A stretch of 64,000 nt of DNA from Nymphaea colorata (Eukaryota; Streptophyta; Magnoliopsida; Nymphaeales; Nymphaeaceae): positions 16,711,934-16,775,933 of the forward strand of contig NC_045138.2 in NCBI RefSeq assembly GCF_008831285.2. The letters are read 5' to 3'. The notes below the pieces were generated by a model that saw only the letters and a list, made by a program, of their open reading frames with translations, was not told the origin of the DNA and searched no databases. Below are positions 28,412 to 41,189 of the stretch, in pieces (within the stretch, counting starts at the first letter, position 1; each line of letters begins with the position of its first letter). A program made the position numbers and the translations under genes.

Positions 28412-31400
28412 ATGGCGCACAAGGAGAGTGTTGAAGACTGTAAGACTATTGCTGGTCAGTCAAGTGAGTCCTTAAGTAGTTCAATACAGCACAACATGCA
28501 AGTCACCACTTTTACAGAAGATCTGAAGGATATGACACTCCATTTTCAGATTATACAGTTACCTAGGCAGGTAACTTTCTTGAACATGTTGTCATATCTT
28601 TTGTTATTTTTTTTCTTATATATATTGTCAATAAAAATTTGAGAGATGGTCAAATAAATTGATGTTTGTTTCTTGTCATGATATCGTTCTAGCAATTTGG
28701 GCAAATTGGGTTGCATCTCAATTTTGAGGACCTTTTGCTGTTGAGTATAGCTTTTTGGACTTGGTAATTAAGTTGAAGAAAGGTAGTTGTTAGTAAATTC
28801 TGTATATTCGGGTGATTTTTTTGCAATAAAGACGAAGGATTCCAATTTTCCAAGGTATTGCCATATATGAAGTTTGGTAAGGGAAGCTAATTCAATTTAG
28901 GGCATATATATTTTGGTTGTATCTTATAAAATCTTTGCCTCCATGCAAACCATGTGAACATTCATGGGCTTGAAGAATATTTATTTTCATAAAGTTGTGT
29001 TGAAGAATCACATGGTATTCTATTTTTGTTTATCTTGTCGCTTTCTGTTCTTGTGCCATAGGATCATAAGAACCGCTAAAGGCTTGCAAAATCAGCAGGA
29101 TAAAAAACCAAAAAATTGTGCCTTTATAGTGTTAAATATTGTAAAAGAGGTTATGTTGATTAGCTTTCGTGAGACACCCCTTCATGGGCTACAAATAGGA
29201 ATATTATTCCCTCATATCCCTAATTCCTCTTTATCTTTCTCTCTATCAGCCATTTGACAACATTTGTGGACCGTACCATCAATTTAATGGGTTCCACAAT
29301 AACATTATTCCATGTGATCATTTGCATGGAGGACTCTGATGAGTTATGTGACAGGGGGGTCTTCATTGTGAACGGTGGGCACTTGCTATTGTTCATATCC
29401 TTTCCAATGACAATTCAGAATTGAAACTGTGTCTGTCCTCCTGAAGAATCTTTGGATTCAGAATGGTCAGTACCGGATTTAGAATGGTGAGTACCTTTAA
29501 TTAGTGAAGGAAGGTCCAACCCATAGTTACTAGTAAATTAAAAGGATGCAGGAAGCAGTACATGAAGCAAAGCTGGGAAACAAACATTTTGAAAAATATT
29601 ACACTAGCATAGATGATGGAATTCAGGAAAGTGTTGAAACAAAGGCAGATTAGTGAATTTTTAAAACCTAAAAAAGTGAAGCAGGTTTCCTGGTAACTAA
29701 GAGCTAACTAATTTTAGTTAATGTGCTAGAATTAATGTCCCTTATTAATGTTCACCTAAGTAAGATGGACTCTTCTAAAAGGTTGCCGCACCTGGGTCCT
29801 GTCAGATGCAGCTTGGATGCAGCTCGGGCGTGGCTCAACAACAAACAAATTGCTTTCTTTTCCACTGAATCATTGATAAAAATCATAGTTTGATTTAATT
29901 GTTATTTTTATTACTTATAAACAATTTTGTTGCTTTTATTGTTTGTAGATAATTCTATTATGTTCATAAATATATATAGATATATAAACGTACTTATCCT
30001 CAGAGCGGCTGCACCCATGTGTTTATGAAAAATAAAGCAGCTGCACCTGCACTTGCAACTGAATCACACACCTGTGCGACATAAATGTTCACTTAAATCC
30101 ACCTATGATCCAACACGTCTAATAACCAGTCCCCTGATCTAGCTTGGTTCTCTCTTTCCTCCCACTTCCCCATAACTCACGATGATATTCCCACATATTT
30201 TATACTAAACTTAGATGCAGTAACAATTAGTGTTGGTGGGGTTTGTTAAGCCAGTTTTTGGAAAAAGTAAAAAATGTCAGGATATTTAAAGTCATGTGAC
30301 CTGGCATCATATCAAGAACTGAATGTAGACAGAGAATGACCTTTAAGTTCCTTGGAGAACTTCTGTCAGGTTGGAGTTGAGGTTCTACACATAAAAAGCT
30401 GGATAGATAAGCTATGTAGTTAAAACTGCTACATGGCCATGGTCAGCATATGCCATAGGCCCATAAAAAAGGTGCATTCAGGCGGAACTAACAGATCGAG
30501 CCTGTACAAAGCAGTGAGAAAAAGAAGAAAAAAAAAAGGAAAAGAAATAGAAAAATAAGTGGCAATATGGGACATAGAAACCCTTTCACCTCAACCAACA
30601 CACTAAGAAGAGAAGTTAATTGCTTTTAAAATTACACTCTAATGGGCTGCTTTTATCTGGAATATGATGCATTCTCTTTTTATTGTTGAAATATTTCTTA
30701 GTTGCTTTTAAGATATCGGTTCCTCACGTTCCAAGAAACTTGATGAGGACCTAGACAATTACTAATTCCTTTTTCTCTGAATGGGTAGATTTATGTGTGG
30801 ATTGGCTGCAATTCTTCCAAACTTGGTCATTTATATGCTGCTGCACCAACACGCCCCGTAAGTAAAATGCATATGTGAGGCTTGTGTGTTTTGAGGCTTT
30901 ATACGTGTGTCATGTGTGCAAGCATGTGTATAATTTGTTGATTGATCTGATAAACAGTAATCTGGACTGTTGGACAGTCGGAAAGAAAATGGAGCACCTG
31001 AACAACCATTATGCTCCTCTGGATTCCTAAGTATGTTGTACTTTTGATATGGTTATTGTCTTATTGATGCTATTTTATGTTCTTATCCAGAGAAATGAGG
31101 TAACTGTTGCTTCAATACTAGGTGGGGCAGCTGACAATACTGGTCTTAGTATTTCTCGCCGCCTAGGTACGACCATGAATAAGCTGGTACGATCATGAAT
31201 AAGCTGGTATTTCTACCTCTTCTTGGGGTCATCTAATTCAGTTTGAATGTTCTACTTTCAGTCATAAAAACAGGCCTCAATATAGTGCTGGCTTGCAATA
31301 TTCCCAAGAATTGCCCAATGATTGAGGTTCTCTCTCTTTCTTTCTCTCTTTTGTTGCATGTTTGTGCAAATTCACATGCATGTGTAGTGAATGTCTATAA

Positions 31401-31517
31401 GCTGCGGTTAACACAAACTAGTTCGCAAACTCTGTTGAAAGAACAGCTTGACGGCCTTCTGTGACAACTCTCTCCACATGGCTGAACAAATTACTCATCT
31501 TTTGTGTAAAATGACTG

Positions 31518-31593
<76 letters not shown>

Positions 31594-31801
31594 AGTTTTT
31601 GCTGGGCTCCAACAAAGAAGTATCATTTCCATATTTTAAGTTCACATGCGGACGTCATCTTGGGTAGTTGTGTTGGTGCAACATGTTGCCATCCTAGTTC
31701 ATGATGTCCATGTTTTGCAGGCTGATGCAGAGAGATTGCTGCTCCAGAAGCTCAAAAGCCTAGGTTATATAAAGCCAAAATCTGGGAGTGTTGCTAGCTG
31801 A
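28412..31801 (+). CDS. proteasome assembly chaperone 4 homologue (PSMG4/PAC4)
   Basis: Small cytosolic and nuclear chaperone that, with PAC3, helps assemble the 20S proteasome alpha ring. Coding exons: 28412-28570, 30789-30857, 31091-31166, 31262-31326, 31721-31801; GT-AG introns, 450 nt, 149 aa. Seen: a Ser/Gln-rich N-terminus, the strand FQIIQL leading into IYVWIG (54-59), AAAPTRP (70-76), SILGGAADNTG (84-94), and the C-terminal ACNIPKN and LLLQKLKSLGYIKPK segments. This is the pattern and length of plant proteins annotated as PAC4. The start is the first in-frame ATG after an acceptor at 28394; an upstream non-coding exon is likely. The donor of coding exon 3 lies in a 20-bp tandem duplication that repeats the splice-site sequence. 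Confidence 0.88.
31167..31206 (+). repeat. 20-bp tandem duplication at the PAC4 exon 3 donor
   Basis: Two 20-bp copies, GTACGACCATGAATAAGCTG and the same with one substitution, begin exactly at the 5' splice site (GT at 31167). A second GTACGA follows at 31187 and a GTATTT at 31207, giving three candidate donors in a row. Confidence 0.85.
31521..31592. repeat. compound (CT)n(AT)n microsatellite in PAC4 intron
   Basis: About 31 bp of CT repeats pass directly into about 36 bp of AT repeats. It lies in the last intron of the PAC4 gene. Confidence 0.95.
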
Positions 31802-32066
31802 CATGTAGCAACTAACCTTGTTGATGAGGCTTTTTGAGCTGGAATCCTTGTTATGATTGGTCCAGCTAAGTCATGTAGCCAACATTTGCAATTAGTAAGT
31901 ATTCTGGGCGGGCATGATCCTGATTACTTGTGCTGCCTTCTGCAGTCTTTGTAATTTGATTAGTATTGATACAACTGTTCTTACTTATACAAGATAGGTC
32001 GGTGATTTGATGAAGCCTAGCTTTTGTCTTAGCACCTTTCCTTGATTATGTATATAAGGCTTTCAG

Positions 32067-32805
32067 CTCTGGCACGGGTACGGGGACAGCATTTTTCAAA
32101 ATTTAGGATACGCGGACACGGTGAATATTATATTCAAAAAAATTAAAAATGATAATAAAAAAAAAACATGAGAATCTCATACAAAACATTGTTTTTTCAT
32201 CACCAATCTCATAAGTCATAACTCATAAAGAAAGAAAGTCCTACTACATTAAACATAATAAAAAGATGCAAAAAACATATAATGAACATAAAAATTATGA
32301 AATAAAACAATATAACAAACTGACAGTATAAACATGCAGTCCAGATTTATTTCTGAATAAATTTGCAAGAAAATATTGCACATAGGCAAAATCCCCAAAT
32401 CGGCCAAATCTAACAAACTAACAGTATAAACATGACAGTATAAATTGACAGTATAAAGAATGCAAACACGAAGGCAAAATCCCCAAATCAAACAAAAAAA
32501 AAATATCGCAAATAGCATGGAAGAATAAGATCATTAACCGTCCAATCTTCAAACGAAAATATTTTCAAATCAGCAAGGAAAACCATCGATCGCCGGAGCT
32601 CGCCGTCAATCGCTGGAGCTCGTTGCCATCGCCGTCGCCCGCCATTGCCGAATTGCTGTCGCTGCAAGTCGTCGAAGGTAAAGGGTAAGACGTAAGTCGT
32701 CGAGGGTTTAAACAGAAATCGGGTTATGAAAGGCCGTGTCGGAATGTCGGCATCCGCGTGTCGACACCGGTACTTGACCTAGATTGTCGTGTCCATGTCA
32801 CATAG
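32067..32805. mobile_element. probable degenerate CTAWGTCACAT-family element
   Basis: The left end CTCTGGCACGGGTACGGG and right end GTCCATGTCACATAG resemble the termini of the family seen at 18007, with a GACACCGGTAC motif near the right end. The flanking 8-mers (GCTTTCAG and GTCAGCAG) do not match, so either the boundaries are off by a few bases or the copy is old. A GC-rich segment at 32580-32700 sits inside an otherwise A-rich body. Confidence 0.45.
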
Positions 32806-33083
32806 GTCAGCAGTGTTATAGAACAGATGATGCATTAAGAAATAGCCTCTTTGTGTGGTTCTGTTTTGAATGATAAAGAAGTATTTAAAACGAAAGCGTG
32901 AAATAGCAGAGAGAATTAGATATGGTGCTGTTGCAACAATGGCAAACCTATGTCGAGATTTGGTTAATCAGCTGTAAAGGTTAGTCGGTGGACTTGGTAC
33001 TTTGAGTTTGAGGAACTCCTTTTCTTTCTTTACGTGAGTTGTATGGAACAAGTTGAAGATGGATTGATGGATTTTTAACTCAG

Positions 33084-33245
33084 AGGCGTTTGATTACACA
33101 ATGTTAGGCCTGAAATCAGCTGAGATTTGAGGATTGGACCCTCCGTTTGAAAGGTGTAAGAATCATACCATGGATTTGTAAACTTTGCAACGGGTCTTGT
33201 TAAATCAGACTTTCAGATCTAAGATCTAGAGTAATCAAACACCCC
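33084..33245. mobile_element. short MITE-like element
   Basis: GGCGTTTGATTAC near the left end and GTAATCAAACACC near the right end are inverted repeats with one mismatch over 13 bp. About 160 bp of non-coding DNA lies between them. No convincing target duplication was seen. Confidence 0.45.
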
Positions 33246-34011
33246 ATGGAATAAGAATGGAAGAATTATACTTGACGAACTTGGACAATCAGAAAGTGTA
33301 AATTCCCATCAAACAAGAAATTAAAAAAATGTGTAGTTTTTCTTATTTTCTGTCCTTGTTAAGGGGTCAACTGGAAAAAATTTGAAACTTTTTTCATGGT
33401 GGTTCTGATCGGAAGAAAATATTTTTTAAATATAAATATATATTTTTAATTATATAGCATATATTATTAATAAAATAAAAATAATATTTAAAAGTTATCG
33501 GACCGAATCGAGCTCCCATCAAACCGACTCTAGCCTGATCGGTTGGGTACTGGGTACTTGTTGGATACCTGGTGTGATGCCCAAGTCTAATCAAAATTGG
33601 GTTTGAAGAAAAAAAAAACAGTTTTTACAAAACCAGGTTTCGAATGGGTCGCCCAACCAAAAAAATCCGATGCAATCAAACATCGGGCCCAACCAAGTGT
33701 ACTATGCCTATCGGGGAAACCTTATTGTGAGTTTCTTCAAGAGCTTAAGCTTTTTGAGTCTAAATGGCTTAAGGCCATATTTGATAGACTAGGAGGTATT
33801 AATATTTTAAATTTTTAAGTTTACGGGGCACCTGTATATAACTTAGGAAAAAATAATAATAATGAGACATCAATGCATAAATAAGATGATAATTTCTATA
33901 AGCTGGCGTCCAAAATTGCAGATATTAGCCCCCATGTGAGTCCGCTAACTATAGATTTAAAGTTAGACACGGATCTCAAACTAATGATTGTAAAGTCCAC
34001 TGTTTGCTTAA

Positions 34012-34456
34012 GGGCATGTTTGGTATGAGGGAAATGGAAGGAAAGTGAGGGATTGAGCAATCTTCTTTTGTTTGGTTGGCTAATTAGAAATGAGGAAAAT
34101 GGACAAAATATGTTTGGCTGCAAGGGGAGGGAAATGAAAGGAAATGAAGGGATTGTTTAGTATAAATCCATTCCCTCCCAAATCGAACGGATTGGAAAGG
34201 AAATGAAAAAAAGGTAAGTGGAAGAGTTTTTTATTTCCACACTACCCCTCCTTTTATTTCTCTCCTTTCTAAATATATGTGCTATTTAGTTTTTTTTTTA
34301 ATTCTATTCCTTTCCTTTCCTTTTCTATCCAAACAAACTTTTTAATCAATTCTTTCTATTCCTTTCCATTCTATTCATTTCTCTTCCCTTCCTTTCCCTT
34401 TCCTTCCCATTCCCTTCCTTTCCATCCATTCCTTTCCCTCCAACCAAACAAAGCAA
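34012..34456. mobile_element. foldback element with purine/pyrimidine-rich arms
   Basis: The left half is rich in GGAAATGGAAGGAAA-type motifs after a GCATGTTTGGTATGAGGGA end. The right half is rich in CCTTTCC motifs and closes with TCCCTCCAACCAAACAAAG. The two halves are imperfect reverse complements over most of their length, as in foldback MITEs. The target duplication was not resolved. Confidence 0.55.
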
Positions 34457-34612
34457 AGTTGTGCGTTCTACCTAGTGCAGATTAAAGCAATTTGGAATAT
34501 AAAATCCGACGCAATCAAACATTGCCTAAAGGACGGCCCCTTGGATTTTGCACTTGAATTAGGCAGCGTCGAAACACTTTTGCTTTCTCACGTTTTTATA
34601 AAAAAGTTTACC

Positions 34613-35469
34613 CTATGTCGCTGCGGTACGTCTCTTGGACCCACGTATCGGTATCAGTACGCTGGTAGGCGGTGGTATGTTTGGATCTGGTTTATGGTAG
34701 AAACCAAATGCAAACCAAGTTAATGTCCAAAAAAAATAAAACCTAAAATCGTTTGACGAGTCTCCACGTTCGGCGGTATGCGATGGTACGTTTGGATCTG
34801 GATATTGTTCTTTTTGTTTTTTTCGTTTAACCTTTTCTATTGTTTTGTGAGTTACCTGATTTTAAGATGTTTTCTATACCAATTAGTGATTCTTTGCCGA
34901 TATAACTTGTTTTTTTTTTATCATGGCTCTTCTAAAATAAAGTATATGAGATGACAAACACTACATCTGAGCCAGAAAATGTAATGCGATGTTGGTTTGT
35001 TGTAGATTTTGTTTTGGTGTTTTCACTTTTCTCTTTGAGATTGAGTTGCATGTTTGGGCATTATTTTCATGATTTTCTTCATTGGTAGAAAAAGTTAAAT
35101 GCTATTCGTAGTTGTGGTAATGGGGAACATAAGTATTATAGTCTCTGAAAAGAAAAGGGAAAAAAGTAAAAAGTAAATAGTAGATACTTTTACTTCTTCT
35201 GGCGGTTGATTTGAATTCCTTGAATTTTTATTTTTAATTGGAAGAAAGCACTAATTCCACCACATCTTAAAAGAAAATTGGCTATTCATCTCTTTTCAAA
35301 ACCAGTTTGCCAAAATTAGCAAAACCAGTTTATAATTTTTTTAATTAAAAAATTAACTTTATTGCATAAAATTTACACCATACACGTGTCATGAATTTCA
35401 AAAACGCTGTACCAATATTTATTTTCTCGTACCCGTACCAATACTTATACCAGTACCCAAGTGACATAG
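34613..35469. mobile_element. probable CTAWGTCACAT-family element
   Basis: The left end CTATGTCGCTGCGGTAC and right end GTACCCAAGTGACATAG match as inverted repeats at most positions and agree with the family at 18007. GTACC-type motifs recur near the right end. The flanks (AGTTTACC and CATATAAT) show no target duplication, so this may be a rearranged or chimeric copy. Confidence 0.5.
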
Positions 35470-38035
35470 CATATAATTAAACACAACGGTCAAATAGTTC
35501 ATTGCAAGGTCAAAAATTTTGTCCACAAATTTTTTTTTGTGTCCTCTAAACAAGAATGTTTTTTTTCAAAAATTATAGGCCATCAAACATGAACTAGATT
35601 TTTAAAAAAGTAAATTTTTCCTTACTATACAAAAGTAAATTTTTCCTTACTGTACACTTATGTTGCATTTTCTTCTTGGAAGAAACCTCCACATCAAACG
35701 GGGCCTAAGGAAGGATGATATGAGATTATCGGTAGATAATTGAGAATATAACTCGTTGATTCAACGTTTAACTCCAAAAGAGTGATGTACATTTGATTGG
35801 GCACCCGGCCAGGCCGCAGCAGGGTCGGCCCCGCCTTAATGTAAGCGTCGACGGTCCGAAAAGTCCGGCTAACTAAAAAAAAAAAAAGGTTAGGGTTTTT
35901 CATTGTTTCAACGACCGTCATTCTCGCTGCCTCGGCATCACCTTACTTCTGCTGACCTTGTCAAGGACAAGGATATTGCTGGTTCTCCTTCGCCTGCCGA
36001 TCAATCTCTTCCAATCCCTCGCTTCAAACCCCCTAAATCCACATCCTCTCCCTTGCTCCCCCTCTCGAAGCTTCCGCTCATTGCTCGATCAAAAATGTCC
36101 GGCGCCCGCTCCCTTTCTCTCCCTCTCAAACCCTCCCTTCCGTGCCTGATTGCCGACATATGCTGCCTGTGCCTTTTTTCATTAAAAATGAAGGTTCACG
36201 CCCAAACTTGCTGTAGTGGGGATAGCCCAGTGGCCTCCCATTCCATTAACATCAATGGTGAACGGCCGTCTGGCTCTCCAGCTTCCTACAAAGCAACACA
36301 TGAAGGAGGAAAAAGCACTTACCGGAGGAGTGCACGATCGCCCGAATCTGCCGCCGCCGATCCCTAATAGCCTCGGACACGGACAAGCAATGTTGGAAGC
36401 CTCTTGACAAGGCATGTAAAAAATTTTTGCAGCGCAGGAAAGAGAAACGAGTTGGGGAAGAAAATCCGCCAGTGGTGGGTGGTGGGTTGGAGGGCGTCCC
36501 GCGGGATTACAGCCCAAGCCCTATACTTCATCGGCCCGGCTCGATCTGGTTAGGGAACCGGCCAACGGGCTGGGTTTTTGTCATTTTTTTGGGGCCTAAT
36601 CTTGGTTTTAAAATTAAAATGAAATTGTGATTTTAAAATTTTAAATGACGAAATTGATGAAATAAAACATCATGGCATGAGTTTTCAAACGAAAAAAAAT
36701 TATAAAATTCTATAACCCTAATTCCACTCATTAATGAGTCCTAAAATGATTCATGAATTAACTATAATTATAGAATCAAAATTTTTTGTTTGATAATTAA
36801 AATGAAAATTTTAATTATGTAATTTCACAATTTTGACATCATCAAACACCCCTAAAAGTGCTTTATCATGTGATAGGGGAGCTTCCCACATGCAACCAAT
36901 TGAAAAAGGAAGGAATATCGAAGTGGCCACTATTTAGAATCCTAGGGTCATAGAAGGAAGCCAGCTTTCACACTCTCATCTCTTATCTTATGCCAACAAA
37001 AAGAAAAATTAATTTTGTACATCAATCAATAAATAAAAGCATGCGTTAATTTAGAAAAGGCAACCTCATTAATTAATTCCACCAATCTCGAGCATCCAAG
37101 TCTTTAAATTTAAATTCCAGTAGTATGATGAAATAATTTTCATCTTCAAAAGATAGAGCAATTTTTGTGATTATGCACAACTGAAGTCACGATATCTCAA
37201 CAATTTAACAACTTGCTACATTGCTGCTTATTTTAATATTTTTTTTCATTTTTATGAATAAAATCTTTGTATAATTTTACCTATTCAAAACCCATTAAAT
37301 TAAATTTGGTAACGATTGGCTGAATCAGCAGCTCATCATTTTTTTTTTAATAAAGTAGATATTGATCAAGAAAGGGTGTGGGATTTGATAATTTGATCAA
37401 TTATTTAATATTTAAGAGGAAACAACGCTGTCTACTTCAATTACCCATCTTCATGTACAAAGTTGCTCGATTAACTGGACTGACCTATTAATTAGCTAAA
37501 TAATTTATTTTTTTAAACAATTGTACATGGGTACCTTTGGCGTGTTTGGGAAACGCAATTTCCCACTTTCTTTAATAAAGTTTTTATTTCATCTTTAAAA
37601 CTTTCTGAATTCACATATGCAATTAAATGTCACTAAAAAAGTGCAGGACCTAAAGAATAGAGACACGTGGCTCCCATTAAAAAGGCAAGAATCAAAACAC
37701 GTGGCTTCCATTGAAAAGGCGGTTTAAAGCTTTATTTACGGCGTAACGCACGAAGAAACCGCCGTCTGCCGCTTCCTTAACAACGCAGTAAAAGAAAGAC
37801 AATCACGCCCTTTAACATCAAAAAATTTTCATTTTGCCATTCAGGTTGATTGATTACCGCTCTTCAGTCATTCTATCTTTCTGTCTCTCTCCTCTCTTCT
37901 AGGAGAATGATTAGAGACACCCGCTGCTGAAGAGGCCAGCCCCGGCGCTCTGTGGTCGACCACTAGGCGAAGAAAGGGAAGAGTCTGAAAGATGGGCGAT
38001 CCGTAGATAGCCTTTACGGGCATGGAGATCTGAAA

Positions 38036-38205
38036 CTAATGCTCTCCAAAGAGGGGGAAAAAGTGAACGGTGATTATCCATGCAAAACTGAGAAGAGAGA
38101 ACGGTGTGAAGTTTTGGCTAATGCTCTCCAAAGAGGGGGAAAAAATAAATGCTCATTATCCATGCAAAACTGAGAAGAGAGAGCGGTGCGAAGTTTGGCT
38201 CTTGC
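38036..38205. repeat. 82-bp period duplication in a possible 5' UTR
   Basis: CTAATGCTCTCCAAAGAGG at 38036 recurs at 38118, and the following segments match closely, giving about two copies. The region upstream (37850-37940) is TC-rich with leader-like composition. It could be the non-coding first exon of the Agenet gene, whose first modelled exon begins at an acceptor near 43375; this assignment is inference only. Confidence 0.45.
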
Positions 38206-41189
38206 ATTGCATCGTTTGGCAAACAGGCTGGCAGTTGAGAAGATGTAGACTGTAGAGTTGGGTTCGGTAGAACGGAGTTTTTTTTTGGGGGGCACGTGTT
38301 AAAAGGTTAAAATGGTAATTTTTAGTGATTGGACGAACCTTTCCGTCTGTCGTCGTTACCGAAGTGCCGTTTAGGTATGTTTTTGGGCGCCAATAGGTAT
38401 CTAGAAATAGGGATTGGAGGCATTTTAGCGGAGGGTCGATGTTGGCCGTTAGGCTTCTCTTTTCATCATCGTCTTGAGTGACTGCGTTTATAAATTTGGA
38501 TGTAAAGGCTAAGAGGCAGGCAAAAGGCAGCAAGTTTAGAAGGGCGATTTTTGTAGGTTCTTTCATTTTGCTTCATCTTTTTTTTCTGTCTTTTTTGTTC
38601 TTGTATTTGTATTTAGGAAACTTTTTGTTCTCAAATTTTGTTATGGATTCCCACGTTATCTTATCTGCTTTGTGTATCTCTCTCTATCTTCTTCGCTCTC
38701 TTGTCAAGAGTTCTTTGGTTTGATTATTTGTTTTCTTTCACTTATTTATACCTATCATATTTTTTGTTAAACTCTTTTTTACGATAAAAGTGTTTGTGAC
38801 GTGTTTTTTAAGGATATGTTTTGGTTTTTGAAAATATTATTCATCAATCTACATGTCAATGTGTCTTGATTTTTATCTCATTTGAAAAAGTGTAACAAAA
38901 AATGATACACACTAATGAGGTATTTCAGATGTGTTTTGGCTACCATACGTGTAACATTTCAGAAATTTAATACAAAAGTTTATAAATGGGGGTCATTAAT
39001 GAGATGATTGTTCTGGTTCCTAGCCTTTTTGGGGTTGAAGCCGAAACTGCTAGGTAGCGGGTTGGGATCCGTCGAACCAGGGATCCGAGTCAAAGAGTGG
39101 GTCAGGTTGTTACAATATGTAAGTGTCCTAAGGCTATGCCAAATATGAAGTGTAACAAGAAAATAAGATGTATGGATAGGTTATCTTAGATGGGGTGTTG
39201 TTACTATTATTTATGAGTGCCATAAAACCACCTTAAAGGTTGTTAGGCAATAGGGACATTTTGTGAGTATCTCATAAATATGCTTTAATCCCAGATTTAT
39301 AGAACAATAGTTGTAGTTTAAGTGTTTTATGAATCTGATTCAAATTTTAGGATTTAGAGTAAGATTCATGAAACACTAACAAAGTGTTTTGTATACAAAC
39401 GACAATTATATGTTACTGAAAGGTAATGAAAAAAAGTTTGTTTATAGCATAATCTTTTGTCAATAGACCTTTTTCTCTAAACTTTGTTGTTGATGTATCA
39501 TGGTGTTCAATGATGGATGTGTGTGGATTCTTTTTGGCAAAAAATAAAGTAACCTTTGGAACTTGTATTAAAGGTAAGCTTTCTCTTATGTCTAAGTTAA
39601 CATTTATTTTGTTTAAGAAACATTGATCAACAATTTCACTTGTTCAAGAACAAGGGATTTTGGGATTTGACTAACGTGATTTTGTTGCCATCATAACCTA
39701 TAGTAGAATAGAATTGGAGATGTGTTTGAATTGTTTGAAAAAAATGTTACAAATGATTTTATTTCATGTTTACTCATAAGATGGTGCACACAAATTTTTT
39801 TGTTCAATTGTCTTCTTATACTTGGATGAAAAAATGATATTAAAAAATGAAAAGGAAAATAAAATGAAGGAAAAACGTGTCTCTTTTAAAACACATTTAT
39901 TTTATTCTCAACCTCATTATTTTTGGATGGATTGGAAATACGTAGTTTTTTTCTTTCATTTCTATATAAAAACAATTTTGTTTAATTTTTCCTTTCTTTC
40001 TTATATGATTTGACACCAAATGCAATCTACTTTATTTTTCCCTTTATTTTCTCTCTTTTGACTTTTCTCATTTATCCAAACATAATTAGAAACAAATGTT
40101 TTGTTCCTATTCTTGGTTGTAACTAAATTATAAGAAGAAATGTTTTTAAATACGTACAAGAAGAAGAAGAAGAAAGACGAGGAGTTGGGGAACTTTTTAA
40201 GAAGGGGAGAATAAAGCAAATAACATTAATAGTTACCGTTGTTATGGATTTATATTCCATTAAGAATAATGGTTGCTTTTTCGTTTTATATTATTTCAGG
40301 GTATCATGATCGTCCGAATAAAACTTTCTTGAAATTAATCGTTGTTCATCAAGTTCTCTTGCCCAATTTGTATTACTATAAAAAAACTATGTGCACTTTA
40401 CCTTGATGTATTTTGTTTGTGCAAAAGGCCATCCCAGTTGTTCACTTAGAATTCCTACATATCCTGTCAACAACTTGTGTATATCTTGGATGTGGCTCAT
40501 GTATGAACTAAGATAATTGGTTGAATATATTATTTTAAATCAAGTAAAGGCAAGGGGTTAGAATATAGCATCTAGGCAATATCTTATGGGTCTTTTACAA
40601 GTTTCTGTTGTGGGAAATTGATTTTTGATAAATATTGTTTAGAGTTTCCAAGGGTTTACAGTCGATTATACTTGCTTTTTGGGAATGTTGTGAGCACTTG
40701 TGTCATGTGAGAATCAACCTGTCTTTTTCTTTTCTTTTTTTTTTTCTTTGAACCTCACCTCTAATATGATAATGGGGTACAACTATTGTCACTACTAGAA
40801 AAAAAAACTCTAAAGTCAACCATGGGTAGTGAGCCTGAACTATGGAGTTCAGTGTATTTGTGGAGTTGGGCTGATGATCAAGGTTCAGTTCATAAAAAAT
40901 GACATTCTTCAATATCATGACATCTCTGCTTATATAAGTAGTAGCCCTTGTAATCTTTGCATATCTTACAAACCTGCTCTTCAAGTTCTTGTCTTGAATC
41001 TCATGTAGTAATGAATTATAAAATATGCACATAACAATGTACTCAAAGTCTCAAACACACAAAGTCCATAATATCAAGACAAACTCTAAAATGGTGTAAA
41101 ATAAAGAGATTTGTTCTCCAAAATAGTTGTGGGCAGCTTGTTTGGCTGTAGATTAGAAGGCCTTTGTTTGCATAGAAATAGGTAGATTA

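Noticed and set aside
36216-36260. A tRNA A-box-like ATAGCCCAGTGGCC
   Set aside because: No B box or cloverleaf was found at the right distance, so neither a tRNA gene nor a SINE head is supported.
35903-36367. 154-codon frame rich in Pro and Ser
   Set aside because: Composition-driven, no recognisable domain, and the three frames are open in overlapping segments; kept only as an unassigned GC-richer stretch.
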